Below are positions 1 to 8,915 of a stretch of 41,704 nucleotides of DNA, in pieces. Where the stretch lies: NCBI GenBank assembly GCA_001724265.1, contig MEDY01000444.1, positions 1 through 41,704 on the forward strand, read 5' to 3'. The number at the start of each line of letters is the position of its first letter. The first letter of the stretch is position 1. The DNA comes from Rhizaria sp. SCN 62-66. Taxonomy: Eukaryota > Rhizaria, unplaced. A model generated the notes under the pieces. That model ran no database searches, was not told the origin of the DNA, and was given only the letters and a program-made list of their open reading frames with translations. Made by a program: the position numbers and the translations under genes.

Positions 1-1633
1 GCTGGCGGCCGAGCTGGCCGCGGTCGCCGCGCGTGCCGGGGAGGCCGAGGCCGCACTGGCCGCCGCCCGGGCCGAGGCCGCGCGTGCGGGCCGCCGCGCT
101 GCCGCCGCCGAGGCCGCTGCGGCCGCCGCGGATACGCGCGCGGCGCAGGACGCCGAGGCGCGCGCGGGGGCCTGGGAGCGCGAGCGCGAAGCCCTGCTGG
201 TGCAGGTGCGCGCCGCCGCCAGGGATGCCGCGGCCGCCGAGGCTGAGGCCGCGCGCGCGCTGGCCACGGAGCGCGAGCGCGCGCGTGGCGCCGAGGAGCG
301 GGCGCGTGCGCAGGCCGAGGCCGCCGCGGCGGCCGCGGCGGCGCAGCAGGAGGAGCTGGCCTCGGTCGGGGAGCGCGTCCGCGCGCTCGTGGGCAAAAAG
401 GACGCAGTCATCGCGGCGCTTAAGGCAAAGGTGCGTTGTCAGGTTATAGGACAAGAGACAGCTGTGAGGGTATATGTATTTGAAAATAGGATATGCAAGT
501 AAAGTGGGATCAAGTGTTTATGAGATTTTGTTTAAATAACTTGGAGATGTGGGTTTTATGGTTTGATTTTATGAAGATATTTCATTTACTAATGAGTTTT
601 TGTTTGTTTTTGTTTTTTGTTTTTATGTCTCTCACATCACATCTCGCAGATATCCGAGTACGAGCTAGTCCTCGGCGACCTGTCCACGTCGATGGGCGGC
701 GCCACTGGACCAACTCCGGCTTCGACGTCGGCGGCGGCCGCCGCACTCGCAGCAAGCGCCCAGGTGGTTGGGAATAGTTCTTCCGGGAGTGCGCTTGGAG
801 GCGGCTTGGCTTCGCTGCAGGGCGGCTTAGCTTCTCCGCAGGGCGGTTTCACTTCCTTCAGTCCCCGCCGTGCCACGCCAATGCAGTCGCAGCACACGCA
901 ACTGTCAATCTCACAGCAAGCACAGACGCTGGCACATGCGCAGGCACAACCGAGCATCCAGAGCCAGAGCCAGAGCCAGAGCCAAAGGGGCAGAGTCGTT
1001 TTTGCGCCTGAGCCGGACTCGGACCCCGACACCGAGGCCGACAAAGCCGCGGTGACAGCATCGACATCGACAGTGACGAAGAACGCTCCAGAGTCTGCCA
1101 CTGAGGCTGAAGCCTAGTCTGCGCCGCTGCCGTCGCGTCTGGCCTTTAAGCCGCAGCCGCACCCGCACCCGCAGGCTCATCAGTCTGGCGGCAGTGGCAG
1201 TGGCAGTGGCAGTGGCAGTGGCAGTGGCATTGATGGCACCGACGGCAGTGACAGCAACGCTAGCCACGCTCACGGCAACGCCCAGGGCTTTGCGCGCGCC
1301 AGCGCCTGGGCCACGACGTTGCCCGCCGCCGCCCTCTCGCAGCCGCAGCCGCAGGCACCGGCCTCAAGCAGCAGTGGCGGCGGCCTCGGCGCCGGGGGCA
1401 TGAACCTGATGGGCTCGTTTGGGGCGCCCGACAGCGTCTACGGGCCCCCGGCCGCAGTGGACAGGAGCAGCGCGGCTGGCTCTGGTTCCTCTGGCGCTGC
1501 CACTGGCACTGGCGCCGCGGGTTCTGGTGCGGCTGCTGCCGAGACTGCGATTGAGGAGGAAGCTGGATACGACGACGCGTTCGACGCCGCTGGAGGCGAA
1601 GACGACGATTTTCAGGTCTATTCCGCGTTCTAA
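1..1633 (+). CDS. Coiled-coil protein, 3' part, with an in-frame TAG (CEP131-like?)
   Basis: The gene enters from the left edge. Exon A runs to 430 in the frame that starts at base 2, and exon B is 650-1633. The intron 431-649 has donor GTGCGT and acceptor CGCAG and is phase 0. Exon A is an Ala/Glu/Arg coiled coil of at least 140 residues ending in VRALVGKKDAVIAALKAK. Exon B begins ISEYELVLGDL and turns into a Gln/Ser/Gly/Pro-rich tail that includes a (GS)n tract coded by repeats near 1191-1230. An in-frame TAG at 1115-1117 is followed by 171 further open codons ending in the acidic tail DDDFQVYSAF and TAA at 1631. I read the TAG as sense. The junction weakly recalls the C-terminal coiled coil of centriolar-satellite CEP131/AZI1 proteins, but this is a guess from pattern only. 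The N-terminus lies outside the window. Confidence 0.7.
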
Positions 1634-2525
1634 GCACGATATGCGCGCTATTGTGTCATAAGGAGTCGCAATCGAGCGGCGGCACGTGGAACCGAGGTCC
1701 GTTACAATAACGGCGCGGAACAAACTAAGTCATTTTGAGCTAGATTTTCACGAGTTATCGGGAAATATAGACGTTTTTTACAAAGTTATACTTATCATAT
1801 TTCAGATTTATACATATGTTTGAAATTCAGATATTAGCCGATCGATAAAACTGAGTGAGCGTGATTTTGGCCGTGTGGCGACGTGCCCGCCCAAAAGCGG
1901 CTCCTTGTCAGCCGTCCACCGCAGTCACGAAATTAGACTTTCTGGCTTGAAGACGCACTTCCGAGGAGTATAATTCACAAATATTGTCAATATTTGGAGC
2001 GTAAATACTATGTATTTTCAATTTGGTCATTTGACGATTAACTAAAGCTACAGCGGTTGGACCGAAAGTCAACCACAAAGCACATGCTTTAACGAAGTCG
2101 TTCAAACTCTTTTTCGGGGAACTATATTCGATCTCGCGAAGCTTTCGTTGACATAAAAGTATGCCTATCCGGAGACTTGACACTGTTTGTCACTTATATT
2201 TAAGTGCTTGCAACTAGAAACCGTTTTTGGTGCCCTTGCCGAGCTCATTTTCATCTCCCCTCAAGTGGCCTTGGAGTCGGCGAATAAGCCCGTGCATTCG
2301 CCTTTCCCGTGGCGTGACCACGCAATAATGTTGGTTAAAATCACGACAATTTGCCTCAAAACATTCCTTTAATTTTTATTCTCGCAATAATTTCCCAAGT
2401 TTCTTTTCACAAGCGTCTCTACGGCGGCTCTCCCCCCAGCGCCCTACCCTCTCAGCCCTCTTCTGCCAGAGTCGCGCCTCCCGACAGCTCCCGCGCACCT
2501 CGCTGCGCCCGCCCGCGCACCCCGC
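1634..2525. other. Intergenic spacer, no gene supported
   Basis: This AT-rich spacer lies between the TAA of the coiled-coil gene and the ATG at 2526. From about 2420 it becomes C/T-rich, which fits a 5' leader of the next gene. A minus-strand ORF of about 90 codons (2189-1908) has no early ATG and no recognisable motif, so I do not call it. Confidence 0.6.
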
Positions 2526-5045
2526 ATGTTTTCGCGCTTTTTCAACCCCGGCTACGACGGCGGCGCCGGGCCACCGCGACCGCCGCGCTCCCCCCACCCC
2601 CCGCGCTCGCCGCGCGCCTTCTTCGACCCCTACTGCCCTGACTCGGCGATGCTCTTCTCGTCGTCGAGCGCCGCCGCAAGCCCCACGGTAAACTCAGCAA
2701 ACATAGCAAACACAACAAGCGCTCCTAAAACGGCGACGGCGATGAAGTTAGCGTCGGCGACGGAGCTGGCCGTCTCGGCCCACACGGCGACCCCTGTCGC
2801 GTCCACCATCGCGCCCGCAGCGCCCCTGCCTATGCCCCTGCCCCCGACAGCGCCTGCGACCGTGCCTGTGACTCTGCCAATGACCGCGACGGCGCCCGTC
2901 AAGCTCCCGGCGCTGCCCACGATCTCTGCGCTCTCTCTCAATACAAGCGCCCCCACCACCAGCAGCCCCACTACCAGCAGCACCGGCGTCAGCACCAGCG
3001 GCGGCGGCCAGGGAGGGTCCGTCGAGACGCGCACCGAGACGCGCGCGGAGGCCGAGGCGCTGGTCTCGGCCGCCGCAGCCGCCGCGCGCGCCCCTCGCCA
3101 GTTCGTGGACCCGGCCCTCATCGCGTCGATGTTGGCACAGCAGAAGGAGCTGCTGGCGCGCCTGGCGCAGCTCGAGGCGCTGCAGCAGCAGGCGCAGGCC
3201 CCGCCGCCGCCGCGAAACAAGAAGGCCGCGGCGGCTGCCGCGGCGGCGGCGGCGGGTCAGGCTCAGACACAGCGATCGCAGGCGCAGGCGCTGCAGTCGC
3301 AGGCAAAGCTGTCTCTGCCGTCTCTGGCGTCGCTGCCGTCGCTCTCGGACCCGTCGCCCGAGCCCCTGCAGTCGCCGACGGCCGCGGCGGCCGCCGCGTC
3401 GCTGTCGGACGCGGCCGCGGGCGGCGGGCTGCTGGGCGCGGCGCTGATGACGACGAAGCTGTCGACGGACCGGCAGGCGGCCGAGTTCGCCCGCTCGCTC
3501 CGGTCCGCAGCCGCGCGCGTCGCCGGCAGCCTCGCCCGCCCCGCGAAAGCGCCGTCGCTGCCACCGCAGGACCGCAACGCCGCGGCAGTGACGGGCACTG
3601 ACACGGGGGCCGCCCTCTCCGGGGCCGCCTTCTCCGGGGTCACCTTTTCCGGGGACGCGTCGCCCGGGGCTCCCTCACCCGGGGCCGGGGCCATCTCGCC
3701 GCTGGCCGGGACGGCGCGCGCACTGCGGCTGCGGCTGCTGACGAAGCGCGAGCGGGCGCTGGCCGCGCTGGGCCGCGGCGGCAACAGCAGCAGCGGCAAT
3801 GCGAGCGCAGTGACCGTTGGCAGCGACGGCGAGACTGCCGCTTCACAGTTGCAAGCACAACCACAGGCCCAGCCACAGGAGCCGCAGGCGCAGCCACTGC
3901 GCCGGCCCGAGCGGCTTATGCTGCGGCTGATGCCCTGGTTTGCCCCCAGCACGCACACTGGCACCAGCGGCGACGCTGCCAGCGGCGACGCCACCGCTGC
4001 TGCTAGTAGCAACAGCAACAGTAACAGCAACAGCAGCAGTGATGTGGGCGGCGCCAGCAGCGCAGCGACAGCGGCTGCGGTGGCCTCAGTGCCGGTAGCC
4101 TCAGTGCCGGTGGCCTCCGCGTTGAGCCTGACTTTGGACGGCAGCAGCAACGACAATGATGACGACGACGACGAAGACAACAACAAGAGCTTGGCGCTGG
4201 CCACCCTGGTCCAGGAGACCCGCCCGCATCGCTTCAACCGCAACAGCAACGGCGACGGCGCTGCGAGTGGGCTGGCCGCGACCGCTGCAGTTGCTGTGAG
4301 CGCTGCTATGGCCGGCGTGCCGGTGCCCGTGTCCGTCCTCCCTGCTGCCGCGACCACTCCAGCGACTGCGTCTGCAATTGCGTCTGCCACAGACTCGAAT
4401 ACTACCCCGCTGCTGCTGCTGCCGCAACCTCTGTCCCGGGCTACGAGCCACAGCAACAGCAACAGCAGCAACAACAGCAACAGCAACGGCAGCACGAGCG
4501 GCGGCGGCGACTCTGGGAGTTACTTGGGCCGCTTCCTGCGCCGTCACCGCCAGTGGGCCGCTCGCACGAGCATCAGCAGCAACAGCAGCATGAGTAGTGT
4601 CGGCGGCGTCGCACTGCCTGCAGACGCGGTCATGCGGGAGATTCAGCTTGCGCCCGCGCCCGTCGCCGCGGCCGCGGTCGTGGTCACCGTTTCTGCCGCC
4701 ACCGCTGCGCCCGAGGGCGGCGGTGCGAGGGCCGTGAGCCCGAGTATCGCCCACAGCAACAGCGGCGCTGGCAACGGCGATAGTGCGCTGTCTCGTGAGG
4801 CGATGCGGTCGCTGGTCTGGGGCGCTCTCGCCGCAAGGGCTCCTCCGCCCCTGCCCCCGCCCCCGCCGTCGCAGTTGCTGTCGCTGCCGCTGCCGCCGCC
4901 GCCAAAGGCCGCGTCCCAGCCGCTGCCGCGGTCGCAGGCCGCGGCCGCAGCGGCAGCGGCTGGTAGAAACTACGGCAGCGGCGGCGGTGGCGGCGGATGC
5001 GCGGCCGCGGGTGGGGCCGAGACAGGAGCTGGCCCGCGTTTGTAA
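2526..5045 (+). CDS. Low-complexity Ala/Ser/Pro-rich protein, 839 aa, unknown
   Basis: This is a single uninterrupted reading frame of 840 codons from ATG 2526 to TAA 5043. The start MFSRFFNPGYDGG follows a pyrimidine-rich leader and is the first ATG of the frame. The protein is almost entirely low complexity: a Pro-rich N-terminus, an Ala/Thr/Pro region, a short Leu/Gln helical segment (about residues 198-225, LIASMLAQQKELLARLAQLE), poly-Ala, Ser/Asn runs, one Asp/Glu run near residue 545 and a Pro/Gly/Ala-rich end. I see no conserved domain, signal peptide or membrane segment. The helix could be a short coiled coil. The long antisense ORFs over it are by-products of its GC-rich repeats. Function is unknown. 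An intron inside the low-complexity part cannot be excluded. Confidence 0.65.
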   Translation: MFSRFFNPGYDGGAGPPRPPRSPHPPRSPRAFFDPYCPDSAMLFSSSSAAASPTVNSANIANTTSAPKTATAMKLASATELAVSAHTATPVASTIAPAAPLPMPLPPTAPATVPVTLPMTATAPVKLPALPTISALSLNTSAPTTSSPTTSSTGVSTSGGGQGGSVETRTETRAEAEALVSAAAAAARAPRQFVDPALIASMLAQQKELLARLAQLEALQQQAQAPPPPRNKKAAAAAAAAAAGQAQTQRSQAQALQSQAKLSLPSLASLPSLSDPSPEPLQSPTAAAAAASLSDAAAGGGLLGAALMTTKLSTDRQAAEFARSLRSAAARVAGSLARPAKAPSLPPQDRNAAAVTGTDTGAALSGAAFSGVTFSGDASPGAPSPGAGAISPLAGTARALRLRLLTKRERALAALGRGGNSSSGNASAVTVGSDGETAASQLQAQPQAQPQEPQAQPLRRPERLMLRLMPWFAPSTHTGTSGDAASGDATAAASSNSNSNSNSSSDVGGASSAATAAAVASVPVASVPVASALSLTLDGSSNDNDDDDDEDNNKSLALATLVQETRPHRFNRNSNGDGAASGLAATAAVAVSAAMAGVPVPVSVLPAAATTPATASAIASATDSNTTPLLLLPQPLSRATSHSNSNSSNNSNSNGSTSGGGDSGSYLGRFLRRHRQWAARTSISSNSSMSSVGGVALPADAVMREIQLAPAPVAAAAVVVTVSAATAAPEGGGARAVSPSIAHSNSGAGNGDSALSREAMRSLVWGALAARAPPPLPPPPPSQLLSLPLPPPPKAASQPLPRSQAAAAAAAAGRNYGSGGGGGGCAAAGGAETGAGPRL

Positions 5046-6205
5046 GAGCGTTTGTCAGAGCACTGCATCACGCACACACGCACAAACACAGCACGAGCAA
5101 TACATGTGCTGTCTGGCATAAACGTCTCTATAGACGTGTATTTATAATGTAACACGCGAGTGTTGTTAGATTTCTATAAGATGCACAGCTGCAGCTAATG
5201 TAGATGCAGAGGTCGCGCGGTTATCGGTTATGGGGGAAAATACTGCTTATTTAGTTCAATAAATGATAAACCAAAACACCACATTACACACGCTTGTTTA
5301 AGAGCGCGACACAAGCATTCGTATTTTGTTTCGATTTCTGTCAGTTATTCGTTATTCCCACGGCATTTCTATTGCTGTGCAAATTCCACGGATTTATCTA
5401 AATTAAGATGTGCCCAAGCACGCACATGGGCATACACACCTATAATAATGATTACCACCACAATTATCACCAATCAGTGTTGATTTACAATGTTAGCAAC
5501 ACAAAGACTATCTTGAGTCGAGCTTTGGCTGTTGCACATGTTATCGACTCCATATCTATTACAATTTTATTTTGTTGTCTGAGTACTGTTACTTTTAGCG
5601 TTAACGCAGCTTTTAATCTAGTACAAGCCTTCGTAAAAGTGTCACATCTGTATGCGTCAATGAATAAATCATGATTATTGGAAAACGACTCAGCTCGTAG
5701 TCGTTATGGCCGTCAAATTAATACCTGGAGATAAAGCAGTCCAAAGAAGCTTTTGTCTGAGCCGACCTGATACCAGGCTAGCATTCAACACTCAAGAGAC
5801 ATGTCTCCAAGAGATTCAACATTGCTTAATCAAAGAGCTTAGGTTTGCTGCCACTCGACGTTTCCTTAGCGCCAACAGGCACGGCGCCGCGCAACAGGCT
5901 TACCGAGCACGTGCTCGTTAAAGACGATAAACCATGGTGTGTCGAGCGGACCCTAGTTAGTGTTATCAAAGGAGACGCAGCTGTTCCCATGTCATACGTT
6001 GCGGACTTGGCTTTCTTTAGGCGCGCAACACTAGGCGCTGTATATTCGCCGTAAACGATATCACTCTCGGGAAGCTGTAAAGATTTTTGGCACACAAGTA
6101 ATTATTTTCATAACTTTCGCGATAGTGATGCATATAAAACGTGACAAGTGGCGGTGTACCTGTTTTTGATTGACCCCTTGGCACAAAACACGTGTGCACC
6201 TCAAC
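5046..6205. other. Spacer between tail-to-tail genes, with a possible poly(A) signal
   Basis: This region of about 1.16 kb separates two convergent genes. AATAAA at 5258-5263 lies about 215 bases after the TAA of the upstream gene and could be its polyadenylation signal. A short open stretch at 5830-6054 (plus strand, ending TAA) has a protein-like composition (KDDKPWCVERTLVSVIKGD) but lacks an ATG near its start. It may be a gene remnant or an unpaired exon. I see nothing else that I can support. Confidence 0.5.
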
Positions 6206-8158
6206 TCAAAACATCCTACGACGCACCTCCTTGCGAAAGTGTGCAGTGTTGCAAGGAAACTTTTCGTTATCAAGTCGAATTATGCCGAAACGGGTCGACA
6301 AGTCCTGCTCAGAATCTGAAAAGTGCAGCGATATTGCCACATCTTTGTTTTTGACACTGCTGCGGAGACTGAGTTGCATGAAAAGGCGCGCTTTGGCCTG
6401 CAATATAGCTAAGACAGCTGGAGATAGCGGACCCTCAGTACGACTGGAGATGAGTTCAACGAAATAGGGATACTGACGTACTGAGACCCGCTTAGGGTGT
6501 CCGCTCTTCTCTAAAATGCAGGCGATGTGCCCGTCAAGCTCACTTCTCCAGTGCCAGCGCACTTTTGGCTGCACAAAGCCATGAAGCTCTGCAATAGTTT
6601 GCAGGCGCAGCTGCTATGTTTTGGCTGTGTCAGGTGCAATCACATCCATGCCTGCAAGCAGTGCGCGGAGCTGCGTGAGTTCACGCAGTGCGTCGCCCTC
6701 TTGCGCGCAGTCCTCGTAGCGCAGCAGGTCCAGCACCTGCAGCCCGTGGCAGTCGATGAACTCGGCTACAAACGAGTTCCGTGGCTCAACACCGCGTTCG
6801 CGCAATGAGCAGGCGGGTGAGGTGCTATCAGCACTAATCATGACTCGCAAGACGCGTAGAATACGTGTAATGCCAGCCTGTGCCAAGCCAGCATCTTCTG
6901 CTTCCTGATTGCATGCGTACAACACAACCAGCTTCAGAAATAAGCAACAAAGTCTCACAACACCGCTCACCCGAAGCTTGTGCGCTGCAGAAATAATGTT
7001 AAAAGCTGTGCTCAAAATGTTGTCGCAAAGCGTCATAAAGCTGCTAAGCAACAGCATATACTCCGTGTCATGATCATGATGAGGAGTCATCGCGCAGTAA
7101 ATGGTGTCGACAGTATACTTGAAAAACCGTGAATTCAAGATACGCTGGGCGAATTTGGGAAATTGGACTGCTAAGCGCGCAAGAATACGAAGGAGTGACG
7201 CCGAATCCTAAGATCTAATCTATTCCCATTGACAAGGAGCAATTTGTGTGTGCATTTGGGCAAGCCGATGATCAGTAAAGCCCAGCGCCAGCGCGGTGTC
7301 GTCGAATAAGTCAAGAGCGCGAACAAGCAAGCGCACTATGTCTGCGTAGGTAATCTCTGTCAAAGGCTCGAACTCATCACTGGCAGCAAAATCTGCTATG
7401 TCACCGCGGCGCCGCGCGTTATCTGCGCTGTCGTCTCCGGGGCACGAGAATATAAAGAAAAGAGCATCGTAAGCGATCATTTTGATATCGCGACTGTACG
7501 TGTCAAACGTTTCGTAAGACCTAACGACGTTCCGCAGGAGAGGAGCAAAGGTAAGCACGTCTGAATACGGAAGGCACGATGTTTCAGTAGTCTTGTTACT
7601 AGAGACAAGCGCACGGAGAGTTTTGGTGAGAGCTTTGTGGTAAATAACGCCCTGGTAGGTCGCAAAATGCGTGGGAGCACAAGTTCGTAGCTCCATATCA
7701 CGCATGTGCGCCAGCAAGTGCGTCACAGCATTAAGACGGGCGCGCATGCCAAGGGGAGACTCAATGACAATGTAGTGTACAACCTTGAGAATCTTAGAGG
7801 CGATGCAATAATGGTAGTTCTGGGGAAGATGAAGAAGAGCTTTCATCAGCATCTCGACAACATTGTTTTCAGCGAGGAGATCACTGCCTTTTGCGCAGTC
7901 AGTCACAGCTAGAAAAAAATGAAGCATGTTCTCAAAGTGTGTTGTTGCAGCGCCTGTTCTGTACGCGTCGCTGGCTTGCTCGAGCGACTGCAGAAGAAGC
8001 ATGACAACGCCGCTCTCAACGATGACTTCGATATCACCACCCTCAAACAGCTCGTCTACCGTATCATTAAGCTCCGTCAATGCAGTTTCATCTGTTACTA
8101 AAGCTGTAATCCGGCTCACAGCAACATGGAAACGATACACAGCTTTGTTGTCCTTCAT
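6206..8158 (-). CDS. Armadillo-like helical protein 1, 650 aa, with three in-frame TAGs
   Basis: Read on the minus strand from ATG 8158 to TGA 6208-6206, the frame contains no TAA or TGA but three TAGs, at 7222-7220, 7210-7208 and 6616-6614. The product is all-helical and Leu-rich like an ARM/HEAT superhelix. It is a diverged paralogue of the gene at 35047-36480. The N-termini align (MKDNKAVYRFHVAV against MSDQLDYESFHGAV), and near the C-terminus EPRNSFVAEF matches QPRNVFLAAF. The similarity is collinear on both sides of the first two TAGs, so these do not separate two genes. The third TAG lies close to where the paralogue ends. Beyond it 135 further codons stay open and read like a folded segment, so this could be a sense codon or a readthrough extension. 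Base composition is less GC-rich than in neighbouring genes. Molecular role is unknown, possibly a scaffold for protein binding. Confidence 0.7.
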
Positions 8159-8667
8159 TAGACAGCGTTTTTCTGAGTCCAGATGCGTAAACAAGGCGCT
8201 GTTACACAAGCTTGAAGTATAAATCTGAGTTTTCTCTTGAATAAGTGATGTGCAACCAAAATAGGCTAGTAAAATACGGAGGTGCCGCTAGTATCAATTT
8301 GCATATGGTTGAATAAGTACCAGCCAGAAAATGAGATGGTGAGAGTGGACGGACTTCAAGTTGCGAAGGCTGCTCAATTGTTGTAGATGTAGCAAGGAAA
8401 TGTCGAGCAGAATAGGCGAAATCGCAAGAGCTTATTGGGACGCGTGCAGCTAAAAGAACGTTCTGTCGCGTCTCTTCATACACATTTGTAAGCGTGGTCA
8501 AGCTGAGTCGCGTACGCCCACAGCGCTCTCTTGCCAACAGAGGAGTCTTGAGACCAGGATCACAAGGTCTCAAATAGAAGTGTAAAAGCGTTTGCAGCGC
8601 TGCAGAAAAAAGGCGGTAAGGTTGACGTTACAATGCAAGTGGCAAGTGTTGATTTTAGACTCGCTTT

Positions 8668-8735
8668 GACTCCCATCACTGATCGAAGTTAAGCCGCACG
8701 AGAGAGGCCGGTTGAACTTGAACTGAAATGCTGCG
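8668..8735 (+). pseudogene. Possible degenerate 5S rRNA fragment
   Basis: The order of short blocks here resembles the central and 3' part of eukaryotic 5S rRNA: CCCATC, then TGATC-GAAGTTAAGC, then GGCCGGTT and ACTTG. I judge this by eye against the remembered 5S consensus. The outer stem that closes a 5S molecule is not evident and the internal promoter box is eroded, so it would be a relic rather than a working gene. It may also be chance. Confidence 0.25.
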
Positions 8736-8740
8736 AGCGC

Positions 8741-8748
8741 TATAAAAA
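8741..8748 (+). promoter_or_regulatory. TATA-like element (TATAAAAA)
   Basis: TATAAAAA sits 168 bases upstream of the ATG of the LEA-like gene at 8916, a plausible distance if the leader is about 140 bases. No transcript data support it. Confidence 0.3.
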
Positions 8749-8915
8749 CACGGATTAATGAAAGCCAATCTATTGCTTCAACTGAGTTTAGTCATAAATA
8801 ACAAAGGCACTTTGTTGATTTTTTGTATCGCTTTTGTGTATTTCTTGAAGTCAATGTTCTCATGTTTATATCCTCGCTTTTGACGACTCCTTCCTCCAGA
8901 TCCTTCCCCCTCTAG

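Larger units (their letters stand above)
8159..8915. other. Spacer upstream of two divergent genes
   Basis: This spacer of about 750 bases lies between the divergent starts at 8158 (minus) and 8916 (plus). It holds a stretch resembling the middle of 5S rRNA and a TATA-like sequence, both listed separately. A 124-codon minus-strand ORF at 8573-8202 overlaps the region but lacks an ATG and any motif. Confidence 0.5.

Noticed and set aside
1908-2189. Minus-strand ORF of about 90 codons
   Set aside because: No early ATG, AT-rich codons, no motif or paralogue.
3263-4495. Antisense ORF of 410 codons, minus strand
   Set aside because: It mirrors the GC-rich repeats of the plus-strand gene. Leu and Ser runs are complements of Ser/Asn/Gln tracts, and no domain is present.
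8202-8573. Minus-strand ORF of 124 codons next to the armadillo-like gene
   Set aside because: No ATG start, no domain, and a different frame from the gene. The paralogue supports a start at 8158.
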